A stretch of 64,000 nucleotides of DNA. Source: Pseudoduganella ginsengisoli. Lineage in GTDB: Bacteria; Pseudomonadota; Gammaproteobacteria; Burkholderiales; Burkholderiaceae_D. The position numbers and the translations under genes were made by a program. Shown one piece after another: positions 8,299 through 17,236 of the stretch. Within the stretch, counting starts at the first letter, position 1, and every line of letters starts with the position of its first letter. The DNA is taken from contig NZ_WNLA01000001.1 of the NCBI RefSeq assembly GCF_009720865.1, positions 682,001-746,000 on the forward strand. Reading direction: 5' to 3'. Under the pieces are notes generated by a model, which saw only the letters and a program-made list of their open reading frames with translations, was not told the origin of the DNA and searched no databases.

Positions 8299-9228
8299 AT
8301 GAACATCCTGAACAGCAACGAATGGATTGCGCACTTCCTGGCTACCGACCCGCCCCGCTCAAAGTCGCTGGTCATGACAATATTCGGCGACAGTATCGTG
8401 CCGCATGGCGGAACGGTCTGGCTGGGTAGCCTGATTGAATTGCTGGCGCCGTTTGGCGTGAATGACCGGCTGGTACGCACGTCGGTCTTCCGCCTGGCGC
8501 AGGAAGGCTGGCTGGAATCCCAGCGCGATGGCCGCCGGTCTTCCTATGCTGTGCCATCGGACACGATTGCCCGCTTTACCCGCGCCTATCGCCGCATATA
8601 TGCGCCACTGCACGTGGACTGGGATGGCCAGTGGACCCTGGTCATGCACAGTCATGATGGCTTAACGGCGTCGGAGCGCAGCAATTTGCGCAAGGAATTG
8701 CTGTGGCAGGGCTACAGCATCCTGGCCCCCGGCCTGGCGGCCCACCCGGCCGGCGACCGTGAAACCCTCGATGAATTACTGGTCCGCACGGGCACGCAAC
8801 ATAAACTCTTTGTGTGCCAGACTGCCGATTTGCCGGGCGTGCGCTATGCGAAACCCCTGCGTGAAATGGTGGCCGACGGCTGGGATTTATCCGGCGTCAT
8901 TGACGGCTACCAGCAATTCATCGCGCTGTTTGAACCGCTGCTGGCGTTGCTGAAGGCCGGTCCGGCGCCGCATCCGGAACAGGCATTCGTGATCCGCACG
9001 CTGCTGATGCACGCGTACCGCCGCGTGCAGCTGCACGATCCGCAATTGCCGGTGGAATTACTGCCGGAACCGTGGCCTGGCGCCAAAGCGTATGACCTGG
9101 CGCGGGCGCTGTACCTGCAAGTGTATGAAGCCGCAGAAAACCACATCACGGCGGCGTTGCGGCGCGAAGATCCGGAAGCGCCCGAGGCGGATGACAGCCT
9201 GTACCAGCGCTTCGGCGGCTTGAAGTAA
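8299..9228 (+). CDS. paaX: Phenylacetate-responsive transcriptional repressor
   Basis: A 309-residue PaaX-family regulator. The N-terminal winged helix includes SLVMTIFGDSIVPHGGTVWLGSLIELL and RLVRTSVFRLAQEGWLESQRDGRRSSY; the central and C-terminal PaaX domains follow, close to the usual 300-320 residues. Known PaaX represses paa genes and is released by phenylacetyl-CoA. The ATG at 8299 was selected by homology of the N-terminus. An in-frame ATG at 8206 has a better-looking GAGG site but would add 31 residues unlike the family. The gene is divergent from paaA, so auto- and cross-regulation from the shared 201-base region is likely. Confidence 0.92.
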   Translation: MNILNSNEWIAHFLATDPPRSKSLVMTIFGDSIVPHGGTVWLGSLIELLAPFGVNDRLVRTSVFRLAQEGWLESQRDGRRSSYAVPSDTIARFTRAYRRIYAPLHVDWDGQWTLVMHSHDGLTASERSNLRKELLWQGYSILAPGLAAHPAGDRETLDELLVRTGTQHKLFVCQTADLPGVRYAKPLREMVADGWDLSGVIDGYQQFIALFEPLLALLKAGPAPHPEQAFVIRTLLMHAYRRVQLHDPQLPVELLPEPWPGAKAYDLARALYLQVYEAAENHITAALRREDPEAPEADDSLYQRFGGLK

Positions 9229-9260
9229 ACAGCGGCGCCCGCTGCGGCGCCGCCTTCCCG

Positions 9261-9524
9261 TCAGCCTTGCTGGCCAACTTGCTTGGCCGCTGCCAGCAAG
9301 TGCTCACCCGTGGTTTCCAGCAGGCGGATTTGCATGGCCATGCCATCGAGTATCGACGCGGTGAATGCGAATTCCGCAGGCGTCGTATAGCCGGGGAAAC
9401 GGATAATCCGCAGTAATTCCTTCAGTGACTCCCCTTTTCCCAGGTGCGCCAGCGCATCGCTGAGGGCGGTGATTTTTTTGTCCAGCACGTCAATGTGGTC
9501 TGGGCCGCATTTTTCTGTGTCCAT
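9261..9524 (-). CDS. Small hypothetical protein, 87 residues
   Basis: I do not recognise this protein. It starts MDTEKCGPDHIDVLDKKITA, is mostly predicted helical with heptad-like hydrophobics (IDVLDKKITALSDALAHLG), and has a central IRFPGYTTPAEFAFTASILDGMAMQ segment. It has no signal peptide or membrane segment and one cysteine. A strong AGGAGA ribosome site precedes the ATG at 9524, which supports expression. It is convergent with paaX and divergent from the serine hydrolase, so context gives no clear function. Confidence 0.6.
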   Translation of the reverse strand: MDTEKCGPDHIDVLDKKITALSDALAHLGKGESLKELLRIIRFPGYTTPAEFAFTASILDGMAMQIRLLETTGEHLLAAAKQVGQQG

Positions 9525-9710
9525 GATGCTCTCCTAAAAAGCGCGGCACGGCCGCACAATGCGGGAGGCCGCACAAGCCAACTTATCAAGCCGGTGGCTG
9601 GCGGGATTGATATGGCGCAGGTAAACCTTGCAAAGCGCGAGACATTGATGGCTTGTCCTGGCCGGGCTCGGGCATTAGCATATGGCTTTTCTTGCAACCA
9701 CAGGTGAGCC

Positions 9711-11177
9711 ATGCTGCGTCGGGTCTTCTTGCTGTCTATCGTATGGTGGGCTTGCGGTGCGTCCGCGCAAAGCCAGTCCGTCGAAGAGCGGATTGCCCGT
9801 GTCGAGAACGGCTTGCTGGCGCCGGTGGCGGTGCGGGATGCGCCGCCGCAAACCATGCGGCTGGAAGAGCGCATGCGTGAGCTGCACGTGCCTGGCGTCA
9901 GCATTGCCGTCATCAACCACGGCGACATTGAATGGGCCCGCGCTTATGGCGTAATGGATGTGCGGACCGGCCGCCCCGTCACCACCGGCACGTTGTTCCA
10001 GGCAGCCTCCATCAGCAAACCACTTGCCGCGGTCACAACGCTGCGTCTGGCAGCGCAAGGCAAAATCCATCTGGATGAAGACGTCAATCGGCGCCTCCGA
10101 TCCTGGCAACTGGCCGCAGGACAACCCGTCACGCCGCACGCGCTGCTCAGCCACACGGCAGGCTTGCCTGAAAACGGCTTGCCTGGCTATGGCAGCGGCG
10201 AGCCGCAACCCAGCCTGCTGCAAGTGCTGCGCGGCGCGCCGCCCGCTACGACGCCTCCCGCCGCAGTGCAAACGCCACCCGGCAGCCAATATGGCTATTC
10301 CGGTCTCGGCTACGCCGTATTGCAGCAATACTTGATGGATGCCACGCAAAAGGATTTCACCACGCTGGCGCGGCAGCAGGTGCTGGCGCCGCTGCGCATG
10401 CACGACACGGTATTTGCGCCAGACTTGCCCGCCGGTCTGGCGCAGCGCGCCGCCACCGGCCATGAACTCGACGGCAGCCCGGTGGCAGGCAACTGGCGGC
10501 GTTATCCGGAATTAACGGCGGCGGGCGCATGGAGTACGGCAACCGACCTGGCCCGCTTTGCCATCGCCATCCAGCGTGCCGCGCAAGGAAAAGACACGCG
10601 CCTGCTGACGCAGCAACAGGCCGCCACGCTGCTGACGCCCGTGCAAAACGGCTATGGCCTCGGGTTCGAACTCGATCATGCGGGAAAGGAGCAGGCGTTC
10701 CATCACAGTGGTTCCAATGCCGGCTACAAGGCGCTGCTGTTTGCCTATACGCGCACCGGACAGGGCGCCGTGATCCTCACCAATGGTGATTATGGCTGGC
10801 CGCTGATCGAAGAACTGATGCGCAGCATTGCCGCGGAATATGGCTGGGAAGATTACCGCCCGCTGCAGCGCAGTGCCGTGGCGGCCAACCCGGCGCTGCA
10901 TGACCGCTTCATTGGCGACTACAGCGTCTCCAACATCACCTTGCGCATCCACCGCGACGGCGAGCGCCTGTACGCATCCGCGCCGCCGCTGGGCCCTGCA
11001 CCGGTGGAATTGATCGCTGCCGGCGACTATGACTATTTCATCCGGGAGAAAGATGCCACCGTACGGTTCCACCCGGAAGGCAATGGACCGGTGCAAACGC
11101 TGACCTTTACCGATGGCCGGGAACGGCCCGGCAAGCGCAAGACGGCCGGCACAGGACCGGCACAGGCGGATTTTTAG
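9711..11177 (+). CDS. Secreted serine hydrolase of the beta-lactamase/penicillin-binding (class C-like) family
   Basis: A 488-residue protein with an N-terminal signal peptide (MLRRVFLLSIVWWACGASAQ, likely cleaved after residue 19-20). The catalytic SxxK is S100-I-S-K103, the YxN-equivalent is Y196 in GYSGLGY, and an HHSGSNAG block near residue 330 replaces the KTG box, as in esterase-like and D-aminopeptidase-like members. A C-terminal beta-rich domain (about 390-475) resembles the lipocalin-like tail of these enzymes. Substrate is unknown: candidates are D-amino-acid peptides, esters or beta-lactams. The ribosome site is AGGTGA. It is monocistronic. Confidence 0.85.
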   Translation: MLRRVFLLSIVWWACGASAQSQSVEERIARVENGLLAPVAVRDAPPQTMRLEERMRELHVPGVSIAVINHGDIEWARAYGVMDVRTGRPVTTGTLFQAASISKPLAAVTTLRLAAQGKIHLDEDVNRRLRSWQLAAGQPVTPHALLSHTAGLPENGLPGYGSGEPQPSLLQVLRGAPPATTPPAAVQTPPGSQYGYSGLGYAVLQQYLMDATQKDFTTLARQQVLAPLRMHDTVFAPDLPAGLAQRAATGHELDGSPVAGNWRRYPELTAAGAWSTATDLARFAIAIQRAAQGKDTRLLTQQQAATLLTPVQNGYGLGFELDHAGKEQAFHHSGSNAGYKALLFAYTRTGQGAVILTNGDYGWPLIEELMRSIAAEYGWEDYRPLQRSAVAANPALHDRFIGDYSVSNITLRIHRDGERLYASAPPLGPAPVELIAAGDYDYFIREKDATVRFHPEGNGPVQTLTFTDGRERPGKRKTAGTGPAQADF

Positions 11178-11260
11178 ACCATTCCAAGGAAGGCAGATTC
11201 CGATGCGTATCGATGGATTGAGACGGGAACCACGTGACCGTGTGTCCCCGCCGGCAGCGC

Positions 11261-12346
11261 TTACTTCCGCGCCACGTTGATCAGGTAATTCTGCATCGCC
11301 GATTCCGCCACCGACGCCCACATATTCTGGTCGTGGCGGAACTTCTTCCAAGGTTCATAAATCTTCTTGAACTTGGCGTTCTTCGCAGCTTCCTCTTCCA
11401 TCACGTCGTTCGACACCTTATACGCCGCTTCCATGATCTCTTTCGAGAACGTGTGCACCTTGGCGCCGGCCTTTTGCAGGCGGGCCAGCGCTTTCGGGTT
11501 GCGGGCATCGTATTCAGCCTGCATCGCCACATGGCACTCATAGCTGGCCACTTCAATCGCGCCCTGGTATTCCTTCGGCAGCTTTTCCCACTCTTTGATG
11601 TTCACATAGAACGACAATTGCGGCCCCGCTTCCCACCAGCCTGGCGCGTAGTAGTGCGGCGCGACTTTGGCCAGGCCGAGTTTTTCATCGTCGTACGGAC
11701 CTACCCACTCGGCCGCATCGATCGTGCCCTTCTCCAGCGCCGAATACACGTCGCTGGCGGCAATTTGCTGCGGCACGGCGCCCATGCGCTCCATCACGCG
11801 GCCGGCAAAGCCGGCGATGCGGATTTTCAAGCCTTTGACGTCGGCCACCGTCTTGATTTCCTTGCGATACCAGCCGCCCATTTGCGTGCCCGTGTTACCG
11901 CCAAAGAAATTGATGATGCCGTAGCCTTTGTAGAACTCGCGCAACAGGTCGCGCCCGCCGCCCTGGTCGAACCACGACGTTTGCTGGCGCGACGTCAGGC
12001 CGAACGGCACGGCGCAATCAAAGCAGAAGGTCGCATCCTTGCCGAAATAATAGTAGGCAGGCGTATGGCCCATTTCCACCGTTCCCGCTTGAACAGCATC
12101 CATCACTTGCAAGCCCGGCACCACTTCGCCGGCCGCAAACTGGCGGATCTGGAAACGGCCGCCCGTCAATTCCGCCACGCGCTTGACGAAGCGCTCAGCC
12201 GAGCCATAAATCGTGTCCAGCGTTTTCGGGAAGCTCGACGCCAGACGCCACGTGATGGCAGGGCCCTGGGCCAGGGCAGGCGCGGCAACCGCTGCGGTGG
12301 CAGTGGCGCCGACAGTGGCTTGTTTCAGGAAGGAACGACGCTCCAT
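11261..12346 (-). CDS. TRAP transporter substrate-binding protein (DctP/TakP-like), copy 1
   Basis: A 361-residue periplasmic binding protein with a Tat-type leader (MERRSFLKQATVG... ALAQ). Blocks TWRLASSFPKTLDTIYG, WVGPYDDEKLG and YYAPGWWEAG match the TakP-like subgroup known to bind 2-oxo acids; the ligand here is inferred from that family only. The ATG at 12346 follows GGAGA. No DctQ or DctM membrane subunits are encoded anywhere in the window, so it is an orphan. It is a close paralogue of the gene at 16024-17118, with most positions identical across the whole length. Confidence 0.9.
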   Translation of the reverse strand: MERRSFLKQATVGATATAAVAAPALAQGPAITWRLASSFPKTLDTIYGSAERFVKRVAELTGGRFQIRQFAAGEVVPGLQVMDAVQAGTVEMGHTPAYYYFGKDATFCFDCAVPFGLTSRQQTSWFDQGGGRDLLREFYKGYGIINFFGGNTGTQMGGWYRKEIKTVADVKGLKIRIAGFAGRVMERMGAVPQQIAASDVYSALEKGTIDAAEWVGPYDDEKLGLAKVAPHYYAPGWWEAGPQLSFYVNIKEWEKLPKEYQGAIEVASYECHVAMQAEYDARNPKALARLQKAGAKVHTFSKEIMEAAYKVSNDVMEEEAAKNAKFKKIYEPWKKFRHDQNMWASVAESAMQNYLINVARK

Positions 12347-12521
12347 GCGGGTCTCCGATGTTGTGGGTAAATGGGCGCCGGGTCTCTTCAGGCCAGGCAC
12401 CCACATCTTGGGAAAGATAGTTTATGTCTGAAATGACAAGCTTGCAATCCCGGCTTCTATATAGCACTGGTCAAAGCGGTTATCATATCGGCCACGCTTC
12501 TTTTTACAATTCAGGATTTCC

Positions 12522-13649
12522 ATGCCTATCAAAATCAGCCACCAATTCGATGCTGGCGCCATCGAGGTTCTGCGCGCGGATGACCCGTCCGCGATCGATC
12601 TGAACATCCGCAAGGACTCCGCCGCTGACATCATCCAGTGGTTCTATTTCCGCGTGCAGGGCGCCAAGGCGACGCCGCTGACGATGAACTTCAAGAATGC
12701 CGGCCAGGCCGCTTACCCGGACGGCTGGAAAGATTACCAGGCCGTGGCCAGCTATGACCGCAGCAGCTGGTTCCGCGTGCCGACCTCGTTTGACGGCCAG
12801 GTCATGACCATCAACCACACGCCGGAATTCGACAGCGTGTACTACGCTTACTTCGAGCCCTATTCGTGGGAACGCCACCTGGCCCTGCTGGACAGCGCAC
12901 AGCTGTCGCCGCACGTGCGCATGGAAGACCTGGGCAGCACGCTCGATGGCCACGACATGAACCTGCTGGTCGTGGGCGAACCCGCCGAAGGCAAAAAGAA
13001 AGTGTGGGTCATCGCGCGCCAGCACCCGGGTGAAACCATGGCCGAATGGTTCGTCGAAGGCATGCTCGATGCGCTGCTGGACGACGCCAACCCGCACGGC
13101 CGCCAGTTGCTGAAAGAAGCGGTCTTCTACGTCGTGCCCAACATGAACCCGGACGGTTCCGTACGCGGCAACCTGCGCACCAATGCGGCAGGCGCCAACT
13201 TGAACCGCGAGTGGATGAACCCGACCATGGAACGCAGCCCGGAAGTGTTCCTGGTGCTGAACAAGATGAAGCAGACCGGTTGCGACCTGTTCCTCGACAT
13301 CCACGGCGACGAAGGCTTGCCCTACGTGTTCGTGGCAGGTTCCGAATCGCTGGAAACGTTTGGCGACAAGGAATTGGCCGAACAGCAGCGCTTCATCGAC
13401 GCGTTCAAGATCGCCAGCCCGGACTTCCAGGACGTGCACGGCTATGGCGTGACGCCATTTACGCCGGAAACGCTGACCATGGGTTCGCCGCACATCACGC
13501 ACGCGTTCGGCTGCCTGTCGCTGACTTTGGAAATGCCGTTCAAGGATAACGCCAACGATCCGGATCCAGCCGTGGGCTGGGATGGCGCCCGCAGCGCCCG
13601 CCTTGGTGCGGATATCCTGCAACCTGTATTACAATCGCTGCGCGCCTGA
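12522..13649 (+). CDS. M14-family zinc carboxypeptidase (cytosolic carboxypeptidase-like)
   Basis: A 375-residue protein without a signal peptide. An N-terminal beta domain (about 1-120) is followed by the M14 catalytic domain. Zinc ligands are H168 and E171 in HPGE and H261 in DIHGDE; substrate contacts are NPDG and NLNRE (R229), and the general-base glutamate is probably E337 in LTLEMPF. This architecture matches bacterial relatives of the cytosolic carboxypeptidases, which remove C-terminal acidic residues. The physiological target in bacteria is unknown. A CAGGA site precedes the ATG, and an intrinsic terminator follows the stop. Confidence 0.9.
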   Translation: MPIKISHQFDAGAIEVLRADDPSAIDLNIRKDSAADIIQWFYFRVQGAKATPLTMNFKNAGQAAYPDGWKDYQAVASYDRSSWFRVPTSFDGQVMTINHTPEFDSVYYAYFEPYSWERHLALLDSAQLSPHVRMEDLGSTLDGHDMNLLVVGEPAEGKKKVWVIARQHPGETMAEWFVEGMLDALLDDANPHGRQLLKEAVFYVVPNMNPDGSVRGNLRTNAAGANLNREWMNPTMERSPEVFLVLNKMKQTGCDLFLDIHGDEGLPYVFVAGSESLETFGDKELAEQQRFIDAFKIASPDFQDVHGYGVTPFTPETLTMGSPHITHAFGCLSLTLEMPFKDNANDPDPAVGWDGARSARLGADILQPVLQSLRA

Positions 13650-13673
13650 TTTTTTTCCTAGCGTCAACGATCA

Positions 13674-13696
13674 AGCCCCGCACTGCGGGGCTTTTT
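13674..13696 (+). terminator. Rho-independent terminator after the carboxypeptidase gene
   Basis: The stem AGCCCCGC / GCGGGGCT with a three-base loop is followed directly by a T run. It begins 25 bases after the stop codon at 13649 and ends just before the TonB receptor start. Confidence 0.85.
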
Positions 13697-13708
13697 ATAT
13701 TGATAACA

Positions 13709-15937
13709 ATGAAGCCAACTGCCCGCCCTTCCCCGACTTTGCTGCGCCTGTTCGCGGCCACGCCTGCCTTGATAGGCGCCCTCCACGCCCATGCCGCGGA
13801 AGAGCCGCCTGCGAAAAAGGACGAAAAGATCCAGCAAGTCGAAGTCAAGGGCGCAGCCGCCCAATACGATGCGCGCCGCAATGACACGGCCACCAAGATT
13901 GTCGTGACGCAGGAAGAAATCCTGAAAAACGGCGACACGACGATTGGCGAAGTGCTCAAGCGCCTGCCCGGCGTCACCATCGGCGGCGTGCAGGGCCGTG
14001 GCGGCGATATCCGCATGCGCGGCCTGGGCGCCGGCTATACGCAAATCCTGCTCAACGGCGAACCGGCGCCACCGGGCTTTTCCATGGACTCGATTTCGCC
14101 GGACATGGTCGAGCGCATCGAAGTAATGCGCGCCGCCACGGCGGAATATTCCACGCAAGCCATTGCCGGCGGCATCAACATCGTGCTGAAGCGCGCCGTG
14201 CAATCGGCGCAGCGCGAATTGAAAGTGGGCCTGCAGGACGATAACCACAAGTTCGGCACCAACACGAACTTCCAGCTGTCCGACAAGAGCGGCATCATGT
14301 CGTACGCGATTGGCGGCAACGTCACGTATGCGCATTTCGACCGCCCGTCGGAACTGGTGCAGGAAGAATTCGACCTGGCCGGAAAACGCGTGCAATGGCG
14401 CCGCGCGGATCAAACCAACCAGGGCACGTTCAAGGCGCTGGGCCTGTCGCCCCGCGTGAACTTCAACCTGGGCCCGGGCGACATCGTCACGTGGCAAAGC
14501 TTCGTCAATGCCAACCAGGTGCGATTCAACACGACGGAGCGCTTTACGCAGTTGCAGGGCGACCGCCAGGCCCAGTATGTGGGCACGGATGTCGGCGTGG
14601 CCACGGACTTCATCATGGCCCGCAGCGACGTGACGTGGACCCGCAAGCTGGCCGCGGGCGCCAAGCTGGAAATCAAGGGCGGCATCAATTACAACAACCG
14701 CGATACGGATGCGCCCAGCCTGCAATACGCGCCGGGCATGAAGCCTGCGCTGCAACGCCTGGTGACGTCCACACAGACGGAAAAAGGTTTGACCTCGACC
14801 GGCAAATATTCGACACCGATCATCGAGCACCACGCACTGGCGATGGGCTGGGACCTGGGTGTCAGCAAGCGCAACGAAGACCGCATCCAGGATGAAACGG
14901 CGCTGCTGCCGCCACCGCCGCCGCAACCGGGCCAGAACCAGCCGAAGGGACCGGAAGACTTGAACCAGGTCTTCAGCGCCGACATCAAGCGCCTGGCCTT
15001 ATATGCGCAAGACGAGTGGCAAATCACGGACCGCTGGTCCGCGTATTTCGGGTTGCGCTGGGAAGGGATCCAGACCACCAGCGAAGGTTCGGACTATGCG
15101 GCCGTAGACAATAAGTCCAGCGTGTTCAGCCCCCTGTTCCAGACCTTGTGGAAGCTGCCGGACACAAAAAATGACCAGGTGCGGCTGGGCGTGACCCGCA
15201 CGTACAAGGCGCCTGGCGTCAACCAGCTGATTCCGCGCCGCTTTGCGTCGAACAATAACTCGCCGACGCAGCCGGACTTCTCCGGCAACCCGCAACTGAA
15301 GCCGGAACTGGCGTGGGGCCTGGACCTGGCCTATGAACACTACCTGCCGGGCGGCGGCCTGATGACGGCCAGCACGTATATGCGCCGCATCGACAACAGT
15401 ATCCGCAACCGCGTGGACTTGATCGACACCTTGTGGATTTCGCACCCCGTCAATGCGGGCACTGCCAATACCCACGGCATCGAGCTGGAAGCCAAGCTGC
15501 CACTGCGTTCGCTGTACGCGCAAGCGCCTGCCGTCGAAGTGCGGGCCAACGTGACGCGCAACTGGTCCACGCTCGATTCCGTGCCGGGACCGAACAACCG
15601 CCTCGACGGCCAGACGCCTGTCAGCGGCACCGTGGGCTTTGACTACAAGATGGACACGCTGCCTGTCACGACGGGCGCCAGCTTCAGCTTCCAGTCGGGC
15701 GGCCCGGTGCGCGTGTCGGATAAGCAGTTTTCGTGGTCGGCGCCGAAGCGCACGCTGGACTGGTATGGCGTCATGAAATTCAGCCCGAAAACGCAGCTGC
15801 GCGTGTCGGTGTCGAACTTGCTGCACCAGACCAACGTAGCGCAAAACGCATTCCTGACGCCGGGCGGCTTGAATGCCGATACCACGTACACGCCGACGGT
15901 GGCGATCGTACGGGCCTTGATGGAAATGAAGTTCTAA
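13709..15937 (+). CDS. TonB-dependent outer-membrane receptor
   Basis: A 742-residue receptor with a signal peptide ending at HAHA-A. The plug domain (about 50-160) contains KNGDTTIGEVLKRLPGVTIGG and DIRMRGLGAGYTQILLNGE; the rest is a beta barrel ending VRALMEMKF with a terminal phenylalanine typical of outer-membrane barrels. A proline-rich extracellular loop (PPPPPQPGQNQPKGPED) interrupts the barrel near residue 400. The ATG at 13709 was chosen over a TTG three codons earlier. No clear ribosome site is visible. The substrate cannot be deduced; the neighbouring carboxypeptidase and binding proteins are not obviously siderophore related. Confidence 0.92.
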   Translation: MKPTARPSPTLLRLFAATPALIGALHAHAAEEPPAKKDEKIQQVEVKGAAAQYDARRNDTATKIVVTQEEILKNGDTTIGEVLKRLPGVTIGGVQGRGGDIRMRGLGAGYTQILLNGEPAPPGFSMDSISPDMVERIEVMRAATAEYSTQAIAGGINIVLKRAVQSAQRELKVGLQDDNHKFGTNTNFQLSDKSGIMSYAIGGNVTYAHFDRPSELVQEEFDLAGKRVQWRRADQTNQGTFKALGLSPRVNFNLGPGDIVTWQSFVNANQVRFNTTERFTQLQGDRQAQYVGTDVGVATDFIMARSDVTWTRKLAAGAKLEIKGGINYNNRDTDAPSLQYAPGMKPALQRLVTSTQTEKGLTSTGKYSTPIIEHHALAMGWDLGVSKRNEDRIQDETALLPPPPPQPGQNQPKGPEDLNQVFSADIKRLALYAQDEWQITDRWSAYFGLRWEGIQTTSEGSDYAAVDNKSSVFSPLFQTLWKLPDTKNDQVRLGVTRTYKAPGVNQLIPRRFASNNNSPTQPDFSGNPQLKPELAWGLDLAYEHYLPGGGLMTASTYMRRIDNSIRNRVDLIDTLWISHPVNAGTANTHGIELEAKLPLRSLYAQAPAVEVRANVTRNWSTLDSVPGPNNRLDGQTPVSGTVGFDYKMDTLPVTTGASFSFQSGGPVRVSDKQFSWSAPKRTLDWYGVMKFSPKTQLRVSVSNLLHQTNVAQNAFLTPGGLNADTTYTPTVAIVRALMEMKF

Positions 15938-15975
15938 AGAAAACGGGCCGGTTTTGACACCGGCCCGTTTTCTTT
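15936..15975. terminator. Bidirectional intrinsic terminator between the TonB receptor and TRAP copy 2
   Basis: A 16-base perfect stem (AAAGAAAACGGGCCGG and its complement) with an eight-base loop has A/T tracts on both flanks. It can therefore end transcription from both convergent genes. It overlaps the receptor stop codon. Confidence 0.9.
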
Positions 15976-16023
15976 AGCATCAGGGTGCAGGGCCTTCAGG
16001 CCGGGCATCCTCATCTTAAGCGC

Positions 16024-17118
16024 TTATTTGCCGCCGCTCTTGGTCGAACTGATCAGGAAGTTCTGCATCGGCGCTTCCGCCACCGAAGCCCACTGGTTCT
16101 GGTCTTTGCGGAACTGTTTCCACGGCTCGTAAATCTTCGCGAACTTCGCGTTCTTCGCCGCTTCCTCATTCATCACATCCACGGCGGCCTTGTAGCTGGC
16201 GTCCAGCATGTCTTTCGGGAACGCGCGCAGTTTCACGCCTTTCTTCAACAGGCTGGCCAATGCGGTCGGATTGCGCGCATCGTATTCCGCCTGCATCACC
16301 ACGTGCGCTTCATACGACGCCGCTTCAATCGCGGCCTGGTATTCCTTCGGCAGCTTTTCCCATTCTTTCAGGCTCACGTAGAACGAGAACGAAGCGCCCG
16401 CTTCCCACCAGCCAGGGTAGTAGTAGTATGGCGCGACTTTGTAGAAGCCGAATTTTTCATCGTCGTACGGACCGACCCATTCAGCCGCATCGATGGTGCC
16501 TTTTTCCAGCGCCGGGTAAATATCGCCGCCCGCCAGCTGTTGCGGCACGAGGCCCAGGCGCTCCAGCACTTTGCCGGCAAAGCCGCCGATCCGCATCTTG
16601 GTGCCCTTCAAGTCCGCCACGGACTTGATCTCTTTGCGGAACCAGCCACCCATCTGCGTGCCCGAGTTACCACCCAGGAAGTTGATGACGCCATAGCCTT
16701 TGAAGAATTCGCGGGTCAGTTCGCGGCCGCCGCCCTGTTCATACCACGCGGTATGCTGGCGCGACGTCAGGCCGAATGGCACGGCGCAGTCAAACGCGAA
16801 CGTTGCGTCTTTGCCGAAGTAATAGTACGAAGCGGAGTGGCCGCACTCGACGGTGCCCGCCTGCACGGCGTCCAGCACTTGCAGGCCCGGCACGATTTCG
16901 CCGCCGGCAAATACGCGGATATTGAATTTACCGCCCGTCAGCTGGGACACGCGCTTGACGAAGGTGTCGGCGGCGCCATAAATGGTGTCCAGCGTTTTCG
17001 GGAAACTGGACGCCAGGCGCCAGTTAATGGTGGGAAGCGACTGCGCCAGCGCCGGCGTTACAACAGCGCCTGCGGAGGCGCCTACTGCTGCCTTTTTCAG
17101 GAAGGAACGGCGTTCCAT
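16024..17118 (-). CDS. TRAP transporter substrate-binding protein (DctP/TakP-like), copy 2
   Basis: A 364-residue Tat-leader periplasmic binding protein (MERRSFLKKAAVG... ALAQ) with NWRLASSFPKTLDTIYG, WVGPYDDEKFG and YYYYPGWWEAG. Differences from copy 1 cluster in a few positions, for example CGHSASYYYFG versus MGHTPAYYYFG, so ligand preference may differ. It also lacks nearby DctQM subunits. The ATG at 17118 is preceded by GAGGAGA. The pair with copy 1 implies a duplication, with the carboxypeptidase and TonB receptor now between the two copies. Confidence 0.9.
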   Translation of the reverse strand: MERRSFLKKAAVGASAGAVVTPALAQSLPTINWRLASSFPKTLDTIYGAADTFVKRVSQLTGGKFNIRVFAGGEIVPGLQVLDAVQAGTVECGHSASYYYFGKDATFAFDCAVPFGLTSRQHTAWYEQGGGRELTREFFKGYGVINFLGGNSGTQMGGWFRKEIKSVADLKGTKMRIGGFAGKVLERLGLVPQQLAGGDIYPALEKGTIDAAEWVGPYDDEKFGFYKVAPYYYYPGWWEAGASFSFYVSLKEWEKLPKEYQAAIEAASYEAHVVMQAEYDARNPTALASLLKKGVKLRAFPKDMLDASYKAAVDVMNEEAAKNAKFAKIYEPWKQFRKDQNQWASVAEAPMQNFLISSTKSGGK

Positions 17119-17236
17119 ACTTTGGTCTCCTCGGTGGTGTTATTGCGGAGACAGTGTATGGAAACAACTATAAGGTTGCAACGAAAATATCGTGCCGCTG
17201 TGCACCATCTACACTGCGGCAGATGTTGACCAAATA

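Noticed and set aside
13664..14926. A 420-codon minus-strand frame inside the TonB receptor gene
   Set aside because: The receptor has a signal peptide, plug motifs and a terminal phenylalanine; the antisense frame has none.
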